Part shown: in pieces, positions 34,339 to 42,813 of the stretch
Layout: every line of letters starts with the position of its first letter
How positions within the stretch are numbered: position 1 is the stretch's first letter
Source of the DNA: Methylobacterium sp. 10
Lineage (GTDB): Bacteria; Pseudomonadota; Alphaproteobacteria; Rhizobiales; Beijerinckiaceae
Reading direction: 5' to 3'
Length of the DNA stretch: 64,000 bases
Assembly (NCBI RefSeq): GCF_000519085.1
Contig: NZ_KI912577.1
Location: 1,617,331 to 1,681,330 of the forward strand
Position numbers and translations under genes: made by a program
Notes under the pieces: generated by a model
Told to the model about the DNA's origin: nothing
Databases searched by the model: none
What the model saw: only the letters and a program-made list of their open reading frames with translations

Positions 34339-35565
34339 TCAGGCGTCGATATGCTTGAGGACGAGGGTGGAGTTGGTTCCGCCGAACCCGAAGGAGTTCG
34401 ACACGACATGGCCGAGCTGGACGTTGTCGCGGCGCTGCCGGAGGATCGGCATGTCGGCGAAGGCCGGGTCGATCTCGTCGATATGCGCGCTTTCGCAGAT
34501 GAAGCCGTTCTGCATCATCAGGAGCGAGTAGATTGCCTCGTGCACGCCGGTGGCGCCGAGGGAATGTCCGGTGAGCGACTTGGTGCCCGAGATCGGTGGG
34601 CAATCGTCGCCGCGGCCGAAGACTTCGCGGATCGCCTCGATCTCCTTGAGATCGCCCACCGGCGTCGCGGTGGCATGGGGATTGATGTAGTCGATCCTGG
34701 CTCCTCTCAGCCCTTCCATCGCCTGCTTCATGCAGCGTACGGCGCCTTCGCCGGACGGGGCCACCATGTCGTGGCCGTCCGAGGTGGCACCGTAGCCGGC
34801 GAGTTCGCCATAGATCCGCGCGCCGCGCGCCTTTGCGTGCTCCAACTCCTCGAGGACGAGGACGCCAGCGCCGCCGGCGATGACGAACCCGTCGCGGTTG
34901 ACGTCATAAGCGCGGGAGGCGCGGGCGGGGGTGTCGTTGTAGCGCGAGGACATCGCCCCCATCGCGTCGAACAGGACGGAGAGCGTCCAGTCCAGATCCT
35001 CGCAGCCTCCGGCGAATATGATGTCCTGGCGTCCGCTCTGGATCACTTCGCCGGCATTGCCGATGCAGTGGTTGGACGTCGCGCAGGCGGAAGAGATCGA
35101 ATAGTTCACGCCCTTGATCTTGAAGAAGGTCGCCAGAGTCGCGGAGGCGGTAGAGCACATCGCCTTGGGGACGGCGAAGGGGCCGACGCGCTTGGGGCCC
35201 TTCTCGCGAGCGAGGTTGGCGGATTCGACGATCGCCTTCGTGGAGGGGCCGCCGGAGCCCATGATGATCCCGGTGCGGTCGTTGGAGACGTCTCCCGCTT
35301 CGAGGCCGGCATCGCAAATCGCTTGGTCCATGGCGATGTGGTTCCAGGCGGTGCCGCCGCCGTGGAAGCGCATGGCGCGCCGGTCGACGAGGCCCTCGGG
35401 GTCGACGCTCGGCCGTCCCTCGACCTGGCTGCGGAAGCCGAGTTCGGCATAGGAGGCCGAGTGGCCGATGCCCGATTTGGCCTCGCGCAGGGAGGCAAGG
35501 ACTTCCTGGGTGTTGTTGCCGATGGACGAGACGATGCCCATCCCGGTGATCACGACACGCCGCAT
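34339..35565 (-). CDS. fabB: Beta-ketoacyl-ACP synthase I
   Basis: A 408-residue condensing enzyme of fatty-acid synthesis with the Cys-His-His triad: Cys in [18 protein letters not shown], His in [13 protein letters not shown] and His in [15 protein letters not shown]. It begins [16 protein letters not shown]. With fabA it makes the unsaturated branch of acyl chains; the fabA stop is 95 bp upstream and both read on the minus strand. Length is normal for FabB. Confidence 0.94.
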   Translation of the reverse strand: MRRVVITGMGIVSSIGNNTQEVLASLREAKSGIGHSASYAELGFRSQVEGRPSVDPEGLVDRRAMRFHGGGTAWNHIAMDQAICDAGLEAGDVSNDRTGIIMGSGGPSTKAIVESANLAREKGPKRVGPFAVPKAMCSTASATLATFFKIKGVNYSISSACATSNHCIGNAGEVIQSGRQDIIFAGGCEDLDWTLSVLFDAMGAMSSRYNDTPARASRAYDVNRDGFVIAGGAGVLVLEELEHAKARGARIYGELAGYGATSDGHDMVAPSGEGAVRCMKQAMEGLRGARIDYINPHATATPVGDLKEIEAIREVFGRGDDCPPISGTKSLTGHSLGATGVHEAIYSLLMMQNGFICESAHIDEIDPAFADMPILRQRRDNVQLGHVVSNSFGFGGTNSTLVLKHIDA

Positions 35566-35660
35566 GGAAACGCTCTTCTCTTTCGCCGAAGCGCCGTGGC
35601 ACCGACGCGTGTCAGGTAGGATGATGCCGGGGCAATCTCAACCACCGGCTTGCCGGAGGG

Positions 35661-36218
35661 CTAGCCTTGTGCCTGGAACAGGGCAACCCTCAGATCCTTG
35701 GCGTCATAGATCCTCGCACCGTCCGCTTCCAGCCAGCCGTCGGCGATGCCGAGGACGAGCTTGCCCTGGCGCACGCGCTTGATGTCGATGCCGTAGACGA
35801 CCTTGCGTACGGTCGGCAGCACTTGGTCGCTGAATTTCACCTCGCCGACGCCCAGCGCCCGGCCGCGACCCGGCGCGCCGAGCCAGCCGAGATGGAAACC
35901 CACGAGCTGCCAGAGGGCGTCGAGGCCGAGGCAGCCGGGCATCACCGGATCGTTCTTGAAATGGCATCCGAAGAACCAGAGGTCCGGCCGTACGTCGAAT
36001 TCCGCCAGGACATGGCCCTTGCCGTAGGCGCCGCCCTCGGTCCCGATCGAGGTGATGCGGTCGAACATCAGCATCGGCGGCTGGGGAAGCTGCGCGTTGC
36101 CGGCGCCGAACAGCTCGCCACGGCCACAGGCCAACAACTCCTCATGGGAGTAGTGGGAGGCGCGGGGAACGGTCTGGTCTGAACCGGCGGCGGCGGGCGA
36201 TTCGGAATCGGAAGACAT
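35661..36218 (-). CDS. fabA: 3-hydroxydecanoyl-ACP dehydratase/isomerase
   Basis: A 185-residue hotdog-fold enzyme that dehydrates 3-hydroxydecanoyl-ACP and isomerises the product, starting the unsaturated fatty-acid branch. The catalytic His is in [20 protein letters not shown] and the Asp in [11 protein letters not shown]. The ATG at 36218 begins the family N-terminus; a longer upstream frame is not used. It is divergent from irr, an arrangement conserved in several alphaproteobacteria. Confidence 0.94.
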   Translation of the reverse strand: MSSDSESPAAAGSDQTVPRASHYSHEELLACGRGELFGAGNAQLPQPPMLMFDRITSIGTEGGAYGKGHVLAEFDVRPDLWFFGCHFKNDPVMPGCLGLDALWQLVGFHLGWLGAPGRGRALGVGEVKFSDQVLPTVRKVVYGIDIKRVRQGKLVLGIADGWLEADGARIYDAKDLRVALFQAQG

Positions 36219-36532
36219 GATCGGTGTGTCGGTCCTTGGTGGAGGGCGCGTTCGAAACGCCGGACATCGCCCACGAACGCCGAAACGGTCGTGGCCATCG
36301 CGGGTCCACGACATCGTCCGAACTCGCGAGCGGCGCTTCGTTAACACACCGCCTGAGCGGCACAAAACACCTCGTCTCCGGACGTGTCGAGTAACGAGTT
36401 GCAGGACGGCTTAAATGGAATGACTTTAAACGGGCGGCATGTTCACAATGCGCAGCTACCCATCACCGGCTTGGGTTGCGACGAGGGGGGAGGTTCGTAT
36501 AGAGTTGTGTTGTATTTTGTTGGTTCCGTGAG
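36219..36532. promoter_or_regulatory. Divergent fabA/irr control region
   Basis: This 314-bp non-coding region separates fabA (minus) from irr (plus). A GCGTT-CGA-AACGC palindrome lies at 36248-36260 and a TTAAA-N9-TTTAA inverted repeat at 36411-36429. Neither matches a full iron-control element. A T-rich patch around 36498-36524 could hold the irr promoter. Confidence 0.4.
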
Positions 36533-37054
36533 ATGTCAGTACCGCCGATGTCCAACTCGCTGCCGCTGCAGGCCATGCTGAACGCACGTGGCGCTTCCCT
36601 CGATATCGCCTCGGTCGCGGGGCGCCGGGGATGTCCCCTGTCCGACCTGCGCGACCGTCTGCGCCGCTCCGGCCTTCGCCCGACCCGCCAGCGCCTGTCG
36701 CTCGGCTGGTTGCTGTTCGGGCGTGGCGACCGCCACCTGACGGCGGAAATGCTCTACGACGAAGCCATGCGCGCGAAAGTGCCGGTCTCCCTCGCCACGG
36801 TCTACAACACCCTGCACCAGTTCACCGAAGCCGGACTCCTGCGCCAGCTGGCTTTGGACGGGTCGAAGGCCTATTTCGACACCAACCCGAGCGAGCACCA
36901 CCACTTCTTCCTCGAGGACGAGGGGCAAGTGCTGGACATGCCTGATTGCGGTATTACCGTTGACTCGCTTCCCGATGCCCCCGAGGGCATGGAGATCGCT
37001 GGCGTAGAGGTCATCGTCCGCCTGCGCCGTCGGCACGGTTCGCGCCAGTCCTGA
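36533..37054 (+). CDS. irr: Fur-family iron response regulator Irr
   Basis: A 173-residue Fur-superfamily regulator. The winged-helix DNA-binding part includes SGLRPTRQRLSLGWLLFG and PVSLATVYNTLHQFTEAGLL. Two features mark it as Irr rather than Fur: a heme-regulatory Cys34-Pro35 motif (RRGCPLSDL) and the His122-His124 cluster in SEHHHFFLED. Irr proteins control heme synthesis and iron uptake and are destabilised or inactivated by heme. Its place beside fabA-fabB is shared with related alphaproteobacteria. A terminator follows. Confidence 0.92.
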   Translation: MSVPPMSNSLPLQAMLNARGASLDIASVAGRRGCPLSDLRDRLRRSGLRPTRQRLSLGWLLFGRGDRHLTAEMLYDEAMRAKVPVSLATVYNTLHQFTEAGLLRQLALDGSKAYFDTNPSEHHHFFLEDEGQVLDMPDCGITVDSLPDAPEGMEIAGVEVIVRLRRRHGSRQS

Positions 37055-37082
37055 GGCGGGCTTACGCTTCCCACGTCATTGG

Positions 37083-37111
37083 AAAAAGGCCCGGCTCAGC
37101 CGGGCCTTTTT
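37083..37111. terminator. Bidirectional Rho-independent terminator
   Basis: AAAAAGGCCCGGC and GCCGGGCCTTTTT form a 13-bp stem with a TCA loop, giving T-runs in both directions, 29 nt after irr. The convergent SH3-protein gene ends 146 bp beyond. Confidence 0.9.
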
Positions 37112-37256
37112 CGTATGGCGCCGACCGGTGCGGCAGGTCTCATGCAGGACGACGGTGAAGATGCCTCATCGTCGTCTCCCCGCGAGACCACGCGGCGGCA
37201 GGCGTCCGCCGAACGCGCGGACCCCGGCCATCGGTCGGGATCGTTGCCACTTGGTA

Positions 37257-37832
37257 TCAGTCGATCTTCTCGTTGGGGTAGACGCCCCAGAGGCGGTCCT
37301 GGCGGATGTAGCCGTCCACGTCGCCACCCTTCTGCGGCAGCGCGACGATGACCCGGCACCAGCTTCCTGTGCAGCTCTTCACGTTGCCGATGACGCCGGG
37401 CTGCAGCTTGGCCTCCACACCCGAGCCTTCCTCCGCCCGGGCATGGAGCGGGATCGCGGCGTCGCCGCCCCTCGCCGCCATGACGATGGAGGTGCGCCGG
37501 CCGGAAAGGAGGGAGTGCAGCACCCAGCCTTCGGTCCCCTCGGAATCGCGGATGCGCCGCCAGGTCTCGAACTCGGCGACGATCTCGATGGGCAGGCCCG
37601 CCCGCTGAAACACCCACAGCGTGCGGTGGTCTTTCGAGGGCCCCTCGCGCAGGTTAACCCGATCGGTCTTGAGGCTCGCATAGCGCGGCAGGGGCAGGCC
37701 CGTGGCCGGGCCGCGATTAGCGTCCGATGCGCTTCCCGCCGCCGGGGCGGCCAGGACCGAGGAAAGCGGCACGATGAGCAGGGAGGCCACCGTCAGGCAC
37801 GTGAAGAACAGAAGTCCAGGCAGGCGCGTCAT
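37257..37832 (-). CDS. Exported SH3-domain protein
   Basis: A 191-residue protein with a signal peptide (MTRLPGLLFFTCLTVASLL, cleavage near AA-30) and two bacterial SH3-like modules. The first is YASLKTDRVNLREGPSKDHRTLWVFQRAGLPIEI with WRRIRDSEGTEGWVLHSLLSG; the second is PLHARAEEGSGVEAKLQPGVIG with SWCRVIV. Such proteins usually bind peptidoglycan or partner proteins in the periplasm. Two cysteines near the second module (KSCTGSWC) could form a disulfide. The ATG at 37832 gives the cleanest signal peptide. Confidence 0.82.
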   Translation of the reverse strand: MTRLPGLLFFTCLTVASLLIVPLSSVLAAPAAGSASDANRGPATGLPLPRYASLKTDRVNLREGPSKDHRTLWVFQRAGLPIEIVAEFETWRRIRDSEGTEGWVLHSLLSGRRTSIVMAARGGDAAIPLHARAEEGSGVEAKLQPGVIGNVKSCTGSWCRVIVALPQKGGDVDGYIRQDRLWGVYPNEKID

Positions 37833-38097
37833 CGGTCTTCCCAAAGGTTCGCGATCGTCATGGCCACGATCGCCATCGTCAATCCTCGTCTAGCCTTCCC
37901 TCGCGCGCGATGTTTCGGGCGCGGGGGCACGTTGTGTTCCGTGGCCTCTCTGGTAGAGAAGCCTCCAGAACCGGCAGCCGAGGCGTCGGGGCTATGGGAC
38001 CTGTCTGGCCGATGCGTGGTTAATGCCGGGTCAAGCCTCGACACGAACCGCGGCTCCCGGCAGCGGCCGGCCTGTCAGAAACGTTCGCGGAGGGTGC

Positions 38098-39102
38098 ATG
38101 TCGTCGTTGAAGCGCAAGCCACTCGTTGTGGTCACGCGTCGCCTCCCCGAGGTGGTCGAGGCGCGCATGCGCGAATTGTTCGATATCCGCCTCAACCCCG
38201 ACGATAAGCCGATGGGGAGCGAGGCCCTGGCCACCGCTTTGCGCGAGGCCGACGTGCTCGTTCCCACCGTCACCGACAGGATCGATTCCGGTCTGCTCGC
38301 CCAGGCCGGGCCGAACCTTCGCCTGATCGCGAATTTCGGCAACGGCGTCGATCATATCGATGTGGCCGGGGCGCTAGAGCGCGGCATCACCGTCACCAAC
38401 ACCCCCGGCGTCCTTACCGAGGACACCGCCGACATGACCATGGCCCTTATCCTCGCCGTGGCCCGCCGCGTGGCGGAAGGGGCGCGGATCATCCCGGACG
38501 ACAATTGGGACGCGGGCTGGTCCCCCACTTGGATGCTCGGCCGCCGCATCACGGGCAAGCGCCTGGGCATCGTCGGCATGGGCCGGATCGGCCAAGCTCT
38601 GGCCCGCCGCGCCAAGGCGTTCGGCCTGCAGATTCACTATCACAACCGGCGCAAGGCGCCGGTGCAGATCGAGCGCGAACTCGACGCGACCTATTGGGAA
38701 TCCCTCGACCAGATGCTGGCGCGGGTGGATATCGTGTCGGTGAACTGCCCGCATACGCCGGCGACCTATCACCTGCTCTCGGCCCGCCGCCTCAAGCTGC
38801 TCAAGCCCGAGGCGATCGTCGTGAACACCGCCCGCGGTGAGGTCATCGACGAGAACGCTCTCGCGCGCCTGATTGAGGCGGGTGAGATTTCGGCAGCCGG
38901 CCTCGACGTGTTCGAGCAGGAGCCGGCCGTGAGTCCGCGCCTAGTAAAGTTAGCCCGCTCCGGCAAGGTCGTTCTCTTGCCGCATATGGGGTCGGCCACC
39001 CACGAGAGCCGGACCGATATGGGCGAGAAGGTCATCATCAACATTAAGACCTTCATGGACGGCCACCGTCCGCCGGACCGGATCCTGCCGAGCATGCTCT
39101 GA
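38098..39102 (+). CDS. D-isomer-specific 2-hydroxyacid dehydrogenase (glyoxylate/hydroxypyruvate reductase type)
   Basis: A 334-residue NAD(P)-dependent enzyme. The substrate domain contains LIANFGNGVDHIDV, the Rossmann loop is GIVGMGRIGQALA, and the catalytic Arg, Glu and His are in NTARGEVIDE, VFEQEPAV and LLPHMGSATHE. Relatives reduce glyoxylate or hydroxypyruvate, which in serine-cycle organisms connects with glycerate formation. A GGAGGG ribosome site precedes the ATG. It is not the classic serine-cycle operon copy, so its physiological substrate is uncertain. Confidence 0.88.
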   Translation: MSSLKRKPLVVVTRRLPEVVEARMRELFDIRLNPDDKPMGSEALATALREADVLVPTVTDRIDSGLLAQAGPNLRLIANFGNGVDHIDVAGALERGITVTNTPGVLTEDTADMTMALILAVARRVAEGARIIPDDNWDAGWSPTWMLGRRITGKRLGIVGMGRIGQALARRAKAFGLQIHYHNRRKAPVQIERELDATYWESLDQMLARVDIVSVNCPHTPATYHLLSARRLKLLKPEAIVVNTARGEVIDENALARLIEAGEISAAGLDVFEQEPAVSPRLVKLARSGKVVLLPHMGSATHESRTDMGEKVIINIKTFMDGHRPPDRILPSML

Positions 39103-39287
39103 CCGTCGGCCATCGGCCCCGGGCTTCGTTCCGGCACCGGCTCAGGCCCGGTTTGCACGGTGCTTGCAGGTACGTTGATCTATGTGCATTCGCATACCGG
39201 GGCCGTAGGAACGGCGTCATGTCCGATACGTTGACCGGCGCCGACAGGGATCGTCGGTTGTCGCGTAGCGGGTAGAGTGGGAGCAAC

Positions 39288-40328
39288 ATGGCCGCGGAGA
39301 CACAGTCGACCGAGGCGAGCATCGGAGAGGCCGTACCGTGCGACGAGTTCCGTCGTTTTGCGGATTTCGTGCCTCTGATGATGTGGCGCTCCGATATCGA
39401 AGGGGCGGCGGTCCATCACAACGAGTGCTGGCTCGATTTCACCGGCCGGCACCGCGACGACGAGCTCGGCCATGGCTGGCGGCGGGGCCTGCATCCGGAC
39501 GATTTCGACCGCCATGCCGCCCTGGTCGAGGAGGCTTTCGCCTCGCGTAGCCCCTACTCCATCGAGTTTCGACTGCGCCGTCATGACGGCGCCTACCGCT
39601 GGCTCCTGAACAACGCCCGTCCCCTCACCGAGAACGGTACGTTTCAGGGCTATCTCGGTTCGTGTTTCGACATCACCGACCGCAAGCGGGCCGAAGAGCA
39701 TGCCGAACATGCGCTCGTCGAGAAGGAGGCGCTTCTCGCCGAGGTCTATCACCGGGTCCGCAACAACCTCCAGGTAATGGTGAGCCTGATCGGACTCTAC
39801 GGCCGCGCCGCGCCGCCGCCGTGCCGTGGGAGCTTCGAGGCGCTCGGCCAGCGTGTCCGTGCCATCGCCCTCGTTCAGCAGCATCTGCATGAGGCGCCAC
39901 ATATCGCCTCCATCGACTTGCGCGATTACCTTCACCGGCTCGCGTCCGGCCTCGGCCAGTTGCGGCGGGCGGGCCGTATCAGCGTCGCGGTGGGCGGCAG
40001 CGGAACGAGCCTCGTGGAACCGCGCACCGCCAATGCCCTCGGCATGATCGTGGCCGAAGTGGTGGCTGAATGCCTGGATGCCACCGCCGATTCCGTCTCC
40101 TGCACGATCGCGATCACCATCGACGCCAAGGCCGGCGCCCCGGTTCGTCTCACCATCGTCTCGGGTGGCGATCTGCCGGGAGCCCAGGTTACGGACGTGC
40201 CCAATCTCGGCCCCCGGCTGGTGGCGGCTTATGCCGCCCAGGCGGAAATCGCGGTTCGCGGCACCGGTACGCAGGCCGACCCGATGGACCTGCAACTGCC
40301 CGAAGCCTTGGTGCATCCATCGGAGTAG
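39288..40328 (+). CDS. PAS sensor histidine kinase with degenerate ATPase domain
   Basis: A 346-residue protein: PAS (~20-135, with VPLMMWRSDIEGAAVHHNECWLDFTG and YRWLLNNARPL, ending FDITDRKRAEEH), a HisKA_2-type phosphoacceptor helix (LLAEVYHRVRNNLQVMVSLIGL), and a HATPase-like C-terminus. In the latter, the N-box reads GMIVAEVVAECLDAT without the usual asparagine, and the expected DxGxG becomes SGGDLPGA. ATP binding is therefore doubtful. It may be a kinase-dead partner or a cofactor-sensing adaptor. No response regulator gene is adjacent. Confidence 0.82.
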   Translation: MAAETQSTEASIGEAVPCDEFRRFADFVPLMMWRSDIEGAAVHHNECWLDFTGRHRDDELGHGWRRGLHPDDFDRHAALVEEAFASRSPYSIEFRLRRHDGAYRWLLNNARPLTENGTFQGYLGSCFDITDRKRAEEHAEHALVEKEALLAEVYHRVRNNLQVMVSLIGLYGRAAPPPCRGSFEALGQRVRAIALVQQHLHEAPHIASIDLRDYLHRLASGLGQLRRAGRISVAVGGSGTSLVEPRTANALGMIVAEVVAECLDATADSVSCTIAITIDAKAGAPVRLTIVSGGDLPGAQVTDVPNLGPRLVAAYAAQAEIAVRGTGTQADPMDLQLPEALVHPSE

Positions 40329-40430
40329 CGGGCATTGGCGCTCGCCTGACGAAGGGCGGCTCCCTATATCGCTGGGGCGAGGCGGAGCCGCCGGTTCGTT
40401 CGATTGTCGCCGAGAGTTCAGCCTGACACC

Positions 40431-40853
40431 ATGCTTCCACCCATTGCAACGATCATCGACAACTTCGAAATCCTCGACGACGGACCTGACCAGCTCGAGT
40501 ACCTCATGGAACTCGGCCGCGCCCTGCCGCCCTTTCCGGAGGAGCTCCTCACCGAGCAGAACCGGGTCCATGGCTGCGAAAGTCAGGTCTGGGTCGATTC
40601 GAACGTCGATCATTCCCAGACTCCGCCGCGCCTGCATCTGCGAGGCACCAGCGATTCCTTCATCACCAAGGGGTTGATCGCCCTGGTGATGGCCTTACAC
40701 GACGGTAAGACGCCGACCGAAATCGCGGATGTCGACGTCTTCCGGGTCTTCAAGCAGATCGGCCTCGGCGCTCACCTGACGTCGAAGCGTTCGAACGGGG
40801 TCCGGGCTATGGCCGAGCGCATCCATCGGGACGCGGCCCGGCTCGTGGCCTGA
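40431..40853 (+). CDS. sufE: SufE family sulfur acceptor
   Basis: A 140-residue protein of the SufE family, which accepts persulfide sulfur from a SufS-type desulfurase and passes it to Fe-S assembly. The acceptor cysteine is in NRVHGCESQVWVD. Other family blocks are ELLMELGR-like LEYLMELGRALPPFP, KGLIALVMALHDGKTP and IGLGAHLTSKRSNG. The start at 40431 is an ATG. It is a candidate partner for the housekeeping SufS or the encapsulated desulfurase, though it is 24 kb from the latter. Confidence 0.92.
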   Translation: MLPPIATIIDNFEILDDGPDQLEYLMELGRALPPFPEELLTEQNRVHGCESQVWVDSNVDHSQTPPRLHLRGTSDSFITKGLIALVMALHDGKTPTEIADVDVFRVFKQIGLGAHLTSKRSNGVRAMAERIHRDAARLVA

Positions 40854-40868
40854 AAAAGGCTCTGAGCT

Positions 40869-41723
40869 TCAGGCCCTCTCGCGCCACAGGCGCAGGCGTG
40901 AACCGCTCGGACCCACTGCCTCCCGTTCCAACCCGTAATGCTCCGCCAAGCGCGCCAGGGCGATGCGGACGACGACCTTGGCTGAGCGCGACGGCCAGCG
41001 GCGCTCCGCCTCGATCGTCTCGAGGCCTTTCACGAAACCGCACAGGTCGATCAACAATCCGGACAGGTCGCTTCCCACCGCGGAGAGGGCCGCGCGGACG
41101 CGCTGTCGGGCTGCCAGCATGGCGTCCGAACCGGCCGAGGGATCGCGGCGCCCGCCGCCATCGACCTTGATCCCGCTCCAGTCCGACCCCAGGCGCGGCA
41201 TCAGCGCCCCCATCGTCATGTCGCGGCGCAGTCGCTCGCCCGCCTCGAAACAGGCGGCGTCGATCAAAGGTGTTCCATCACGGTCGCGGCGGCGCGCCAT
41301 CCAGGCAAGGGGACTCTCGGACACGTCGCGGACCGGCCGGGTCGGCTGGCTTGTGCCTTCGAGGTCGAGATGCTGGGCGAGGTAGGGCGTATCCCTCCCG
41401 GCCCGGTCCCGCCGCAGCCTCGCCCGCCCGGCGGCGCTGATGGTGAGCCTGGCGCGCCGTCCCGCCGCCTGCTCGGCGAGATCGCAGGAGAGGAGGGTCC
41501 GTCCGGTCTGTGCGTCATAGCGTCCGGAACTTACCGAGATCCCATCGCCGCCGGTCCGAACGATGATCTCGCCCTCCGTCAGCGGGTCTGGCAGGGCATA
41601 AGCACCCTCTTGGTCGAGGGCCGCCAGTAGCCGGGCCGCATCGCGACCAAGTTCTGCCGGGCCTCGCGTCGGCATGGGTCGCCGGCCCGTGCCGTGGATC
41701 GCCCCATTCCGGATCTTGTTCAT
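40869..41723 (-). CDS. DUF6456 helix-turn-helix protein
   Basis: A 284-residue basic, Arg-rich protein. The C-terminal part (ESPLAWMARRRDRDGTPLIDAACFEAGERLRRD, then GLLIDLCGFVKGLETIEAERRWPSRSAKVVVRIALARLAEHYGL) matches the alphaproteobacterial DUF6456 domain with a helix-turn-helix-like end. Function is unknown, probably DNA binding. A minus-strand TATAAT at 41773-41778 lies about 50 bp before the ATG, a plausible promoter. It is next to mucR on the same strand. Confidence 0.75.
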   Translation of the reverse strand: MNKIRNGAIHGTGRRPMPTRGPAELGRDAARLLAALDQEGAYALPDPLTEGEIIVRTGGDGISVSSGRYDAQTGRTLLSCDLAEQAAGRRARLTISAAGRARLRRDRAGRDTPYLAQHLDLEGTSQPTRPVRDVSESPLAWMARRRDRDGTPLIDAACFEAGERLRRDMTMGALMPRLGSDWSGIKVDGGGRRDPSAGSDAMLAARQRVRAALSAVGSDLSGLLIDLCGFVKGLETIEAERRWPSRSAKVVVRIALARLAEHYGLEREAVGPSGSRLRLWRERA

Positions 41724-41830
41724 GATATGTTCCCTGGCGTATCAGGGCGGAAGCCGCTGCAGCACCTGGGATATTATAAGAAATTAGTCCTAAAGCAAGT
41801 CTCGATCGTAAAATCGTCAAAGACACGAGA

Positions 41831-41865
41831 GGGCCGGGCCGCGAGACTTCGCCAACGCCCGGCCC
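41831..41865 (-). terminator. mucR terminator hairpin
   Basis: GGGCCGGGC and GCCCGGCCC form the outer stem, with GCGA/TCGC pairing inside. It lies just after the mucR stop on the minus strand. A T-run is absent but the compound stem is stable. Confidence 0.55.
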
Positions 41866-41873
41866 CGCTTCCT

Positions 41874-42308
41874 TTAAGCGGCCTCGTCGTAGGTACCGTT
41901 GCGGGTCTGGCCTAGACCGATGGCCTTGGCGAGGTCCGAACGCGCCTTGGCGTAGTTCGGGGCGACCATCGGATAATCCGAGGGGAGGCCCCACTTCGCG
42001 CGATACTGTTCCGGGCTCATGTCGTACTTCGCGCGCAGGTGGCGCTTGAGCGACTTGAACACGCGCCCGTCTTCGAGACAGATGATGTGATCGGCTGTCA
42101 CCGACTTCTTCACGGGAACTGCGGGCTGCTGCGGCGCGGAAGCGACCTTGGCCTCGGCCTCACCGCTCGCGACCTGGGTCAGCGAGGTATGGACGCGGGT
42201 AATGAGCTGCGCGAGCTCGCCGACCGGCACCGGGTTGTTGCTCACATAGGCCGAGACGATATCGACCGTCAGTTCCACGAAGTCGGCCGAATTCTCAATG
42301 TCGCTCAT
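41874..42308 (-). CDS. mucR: MucR/Ros family transcriptional regulator
   Basis: A 144-residue regulator with an N-terminal helical part ([31 protein letters not shown]) and the Ros/MucR zinc-finger block beginning at [22 protein letters not shown] and continuing [23 protein letters not shown]. MucR-type proteins are nucleoid-associated regulators controlling polysaccharide, motility and cell-cycle genes in alphaproteobacteria. A perfect palindrome immediately precedes its start codon. Confidence 0.92.
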   Translation of the reverse strand: MSDIENSADFVELTVDIVSAYVSNNPVPVGELAQLITRVHTSLTQVASGEAEAKVASAPQQPAVPVKKSVTADHIICLEDGRVFKSLKRHLRAKYDMSPEQYRAKWGLPSDYPMVAPNYAKARSDLAKAIGLGQTRNGTYDEAA

Positions 42309-42318
42309 TGTTTAAACA
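42309..42318. promoter_or_regulatory. Palindrome abutting the mucR start
   Basis: TGTTTAAACA is a perfect 10-bp palindrome directly upstream of the mucR ATG. Position suggests autoregulation or a translation block. TTTAAACAGT also occurs upstream of the AmpG-like gene (495-504). Confidence 0.35.
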
Positions 42319-42813
42319 GTTCCTTTTAGCACGATGCCGGACGCGGTCTGTTGAGTATGCAGGCGATGGGCCAAGGGACAGTTTGGCAATCCACAGCTGG
42401 ACCCTCGGCATCGTGGCTTCATCCAGTAGCGCTCTACGATGGTGGGCGACGATAATCGCCATATCTCCCATTTATGATATTCAAATTGATCTCGCAAGAC
42501 GGGAGTCAGTCATGCCCGGCCGCCGAATCAACGGTTCTGAACAATATTTCAATTTAACGTGAACTCGCATCGATGCAGGGTAAGTCGACGCGCTGTCAAC
42601 GAGGCCTCTCAAGGATCGAGAACCAGTTGCACCCATGATCCCATCGCCTCTCGTCGGTCGAGCGATCCGACGCCGAGCGGAAAAGACTTCCGTCTCGATC
42701 TTGCCCATGGCCTCCGGCTGGGACACATGCAGGCATTGAAGGCGACCGGTAAGCGGATCGGGCGCTGTCACGCTATTCAGCCGACGGTGGTTGGCAACCT
42801 TACAGGTCTATCC
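42319..42813. other. Divergent mucR/oligopeptidase B region
   Basis: About 500 bp without a supported gene. An AT-rich patch (42450-42560) contains several T-A-rich steps of the kind MucR/Ros proteins favour, and could serve both divergent genes. The longer reading frame into the oligopeptidase gene from 42559 is not used because homology begins at 42814. Confidence 0.4.
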
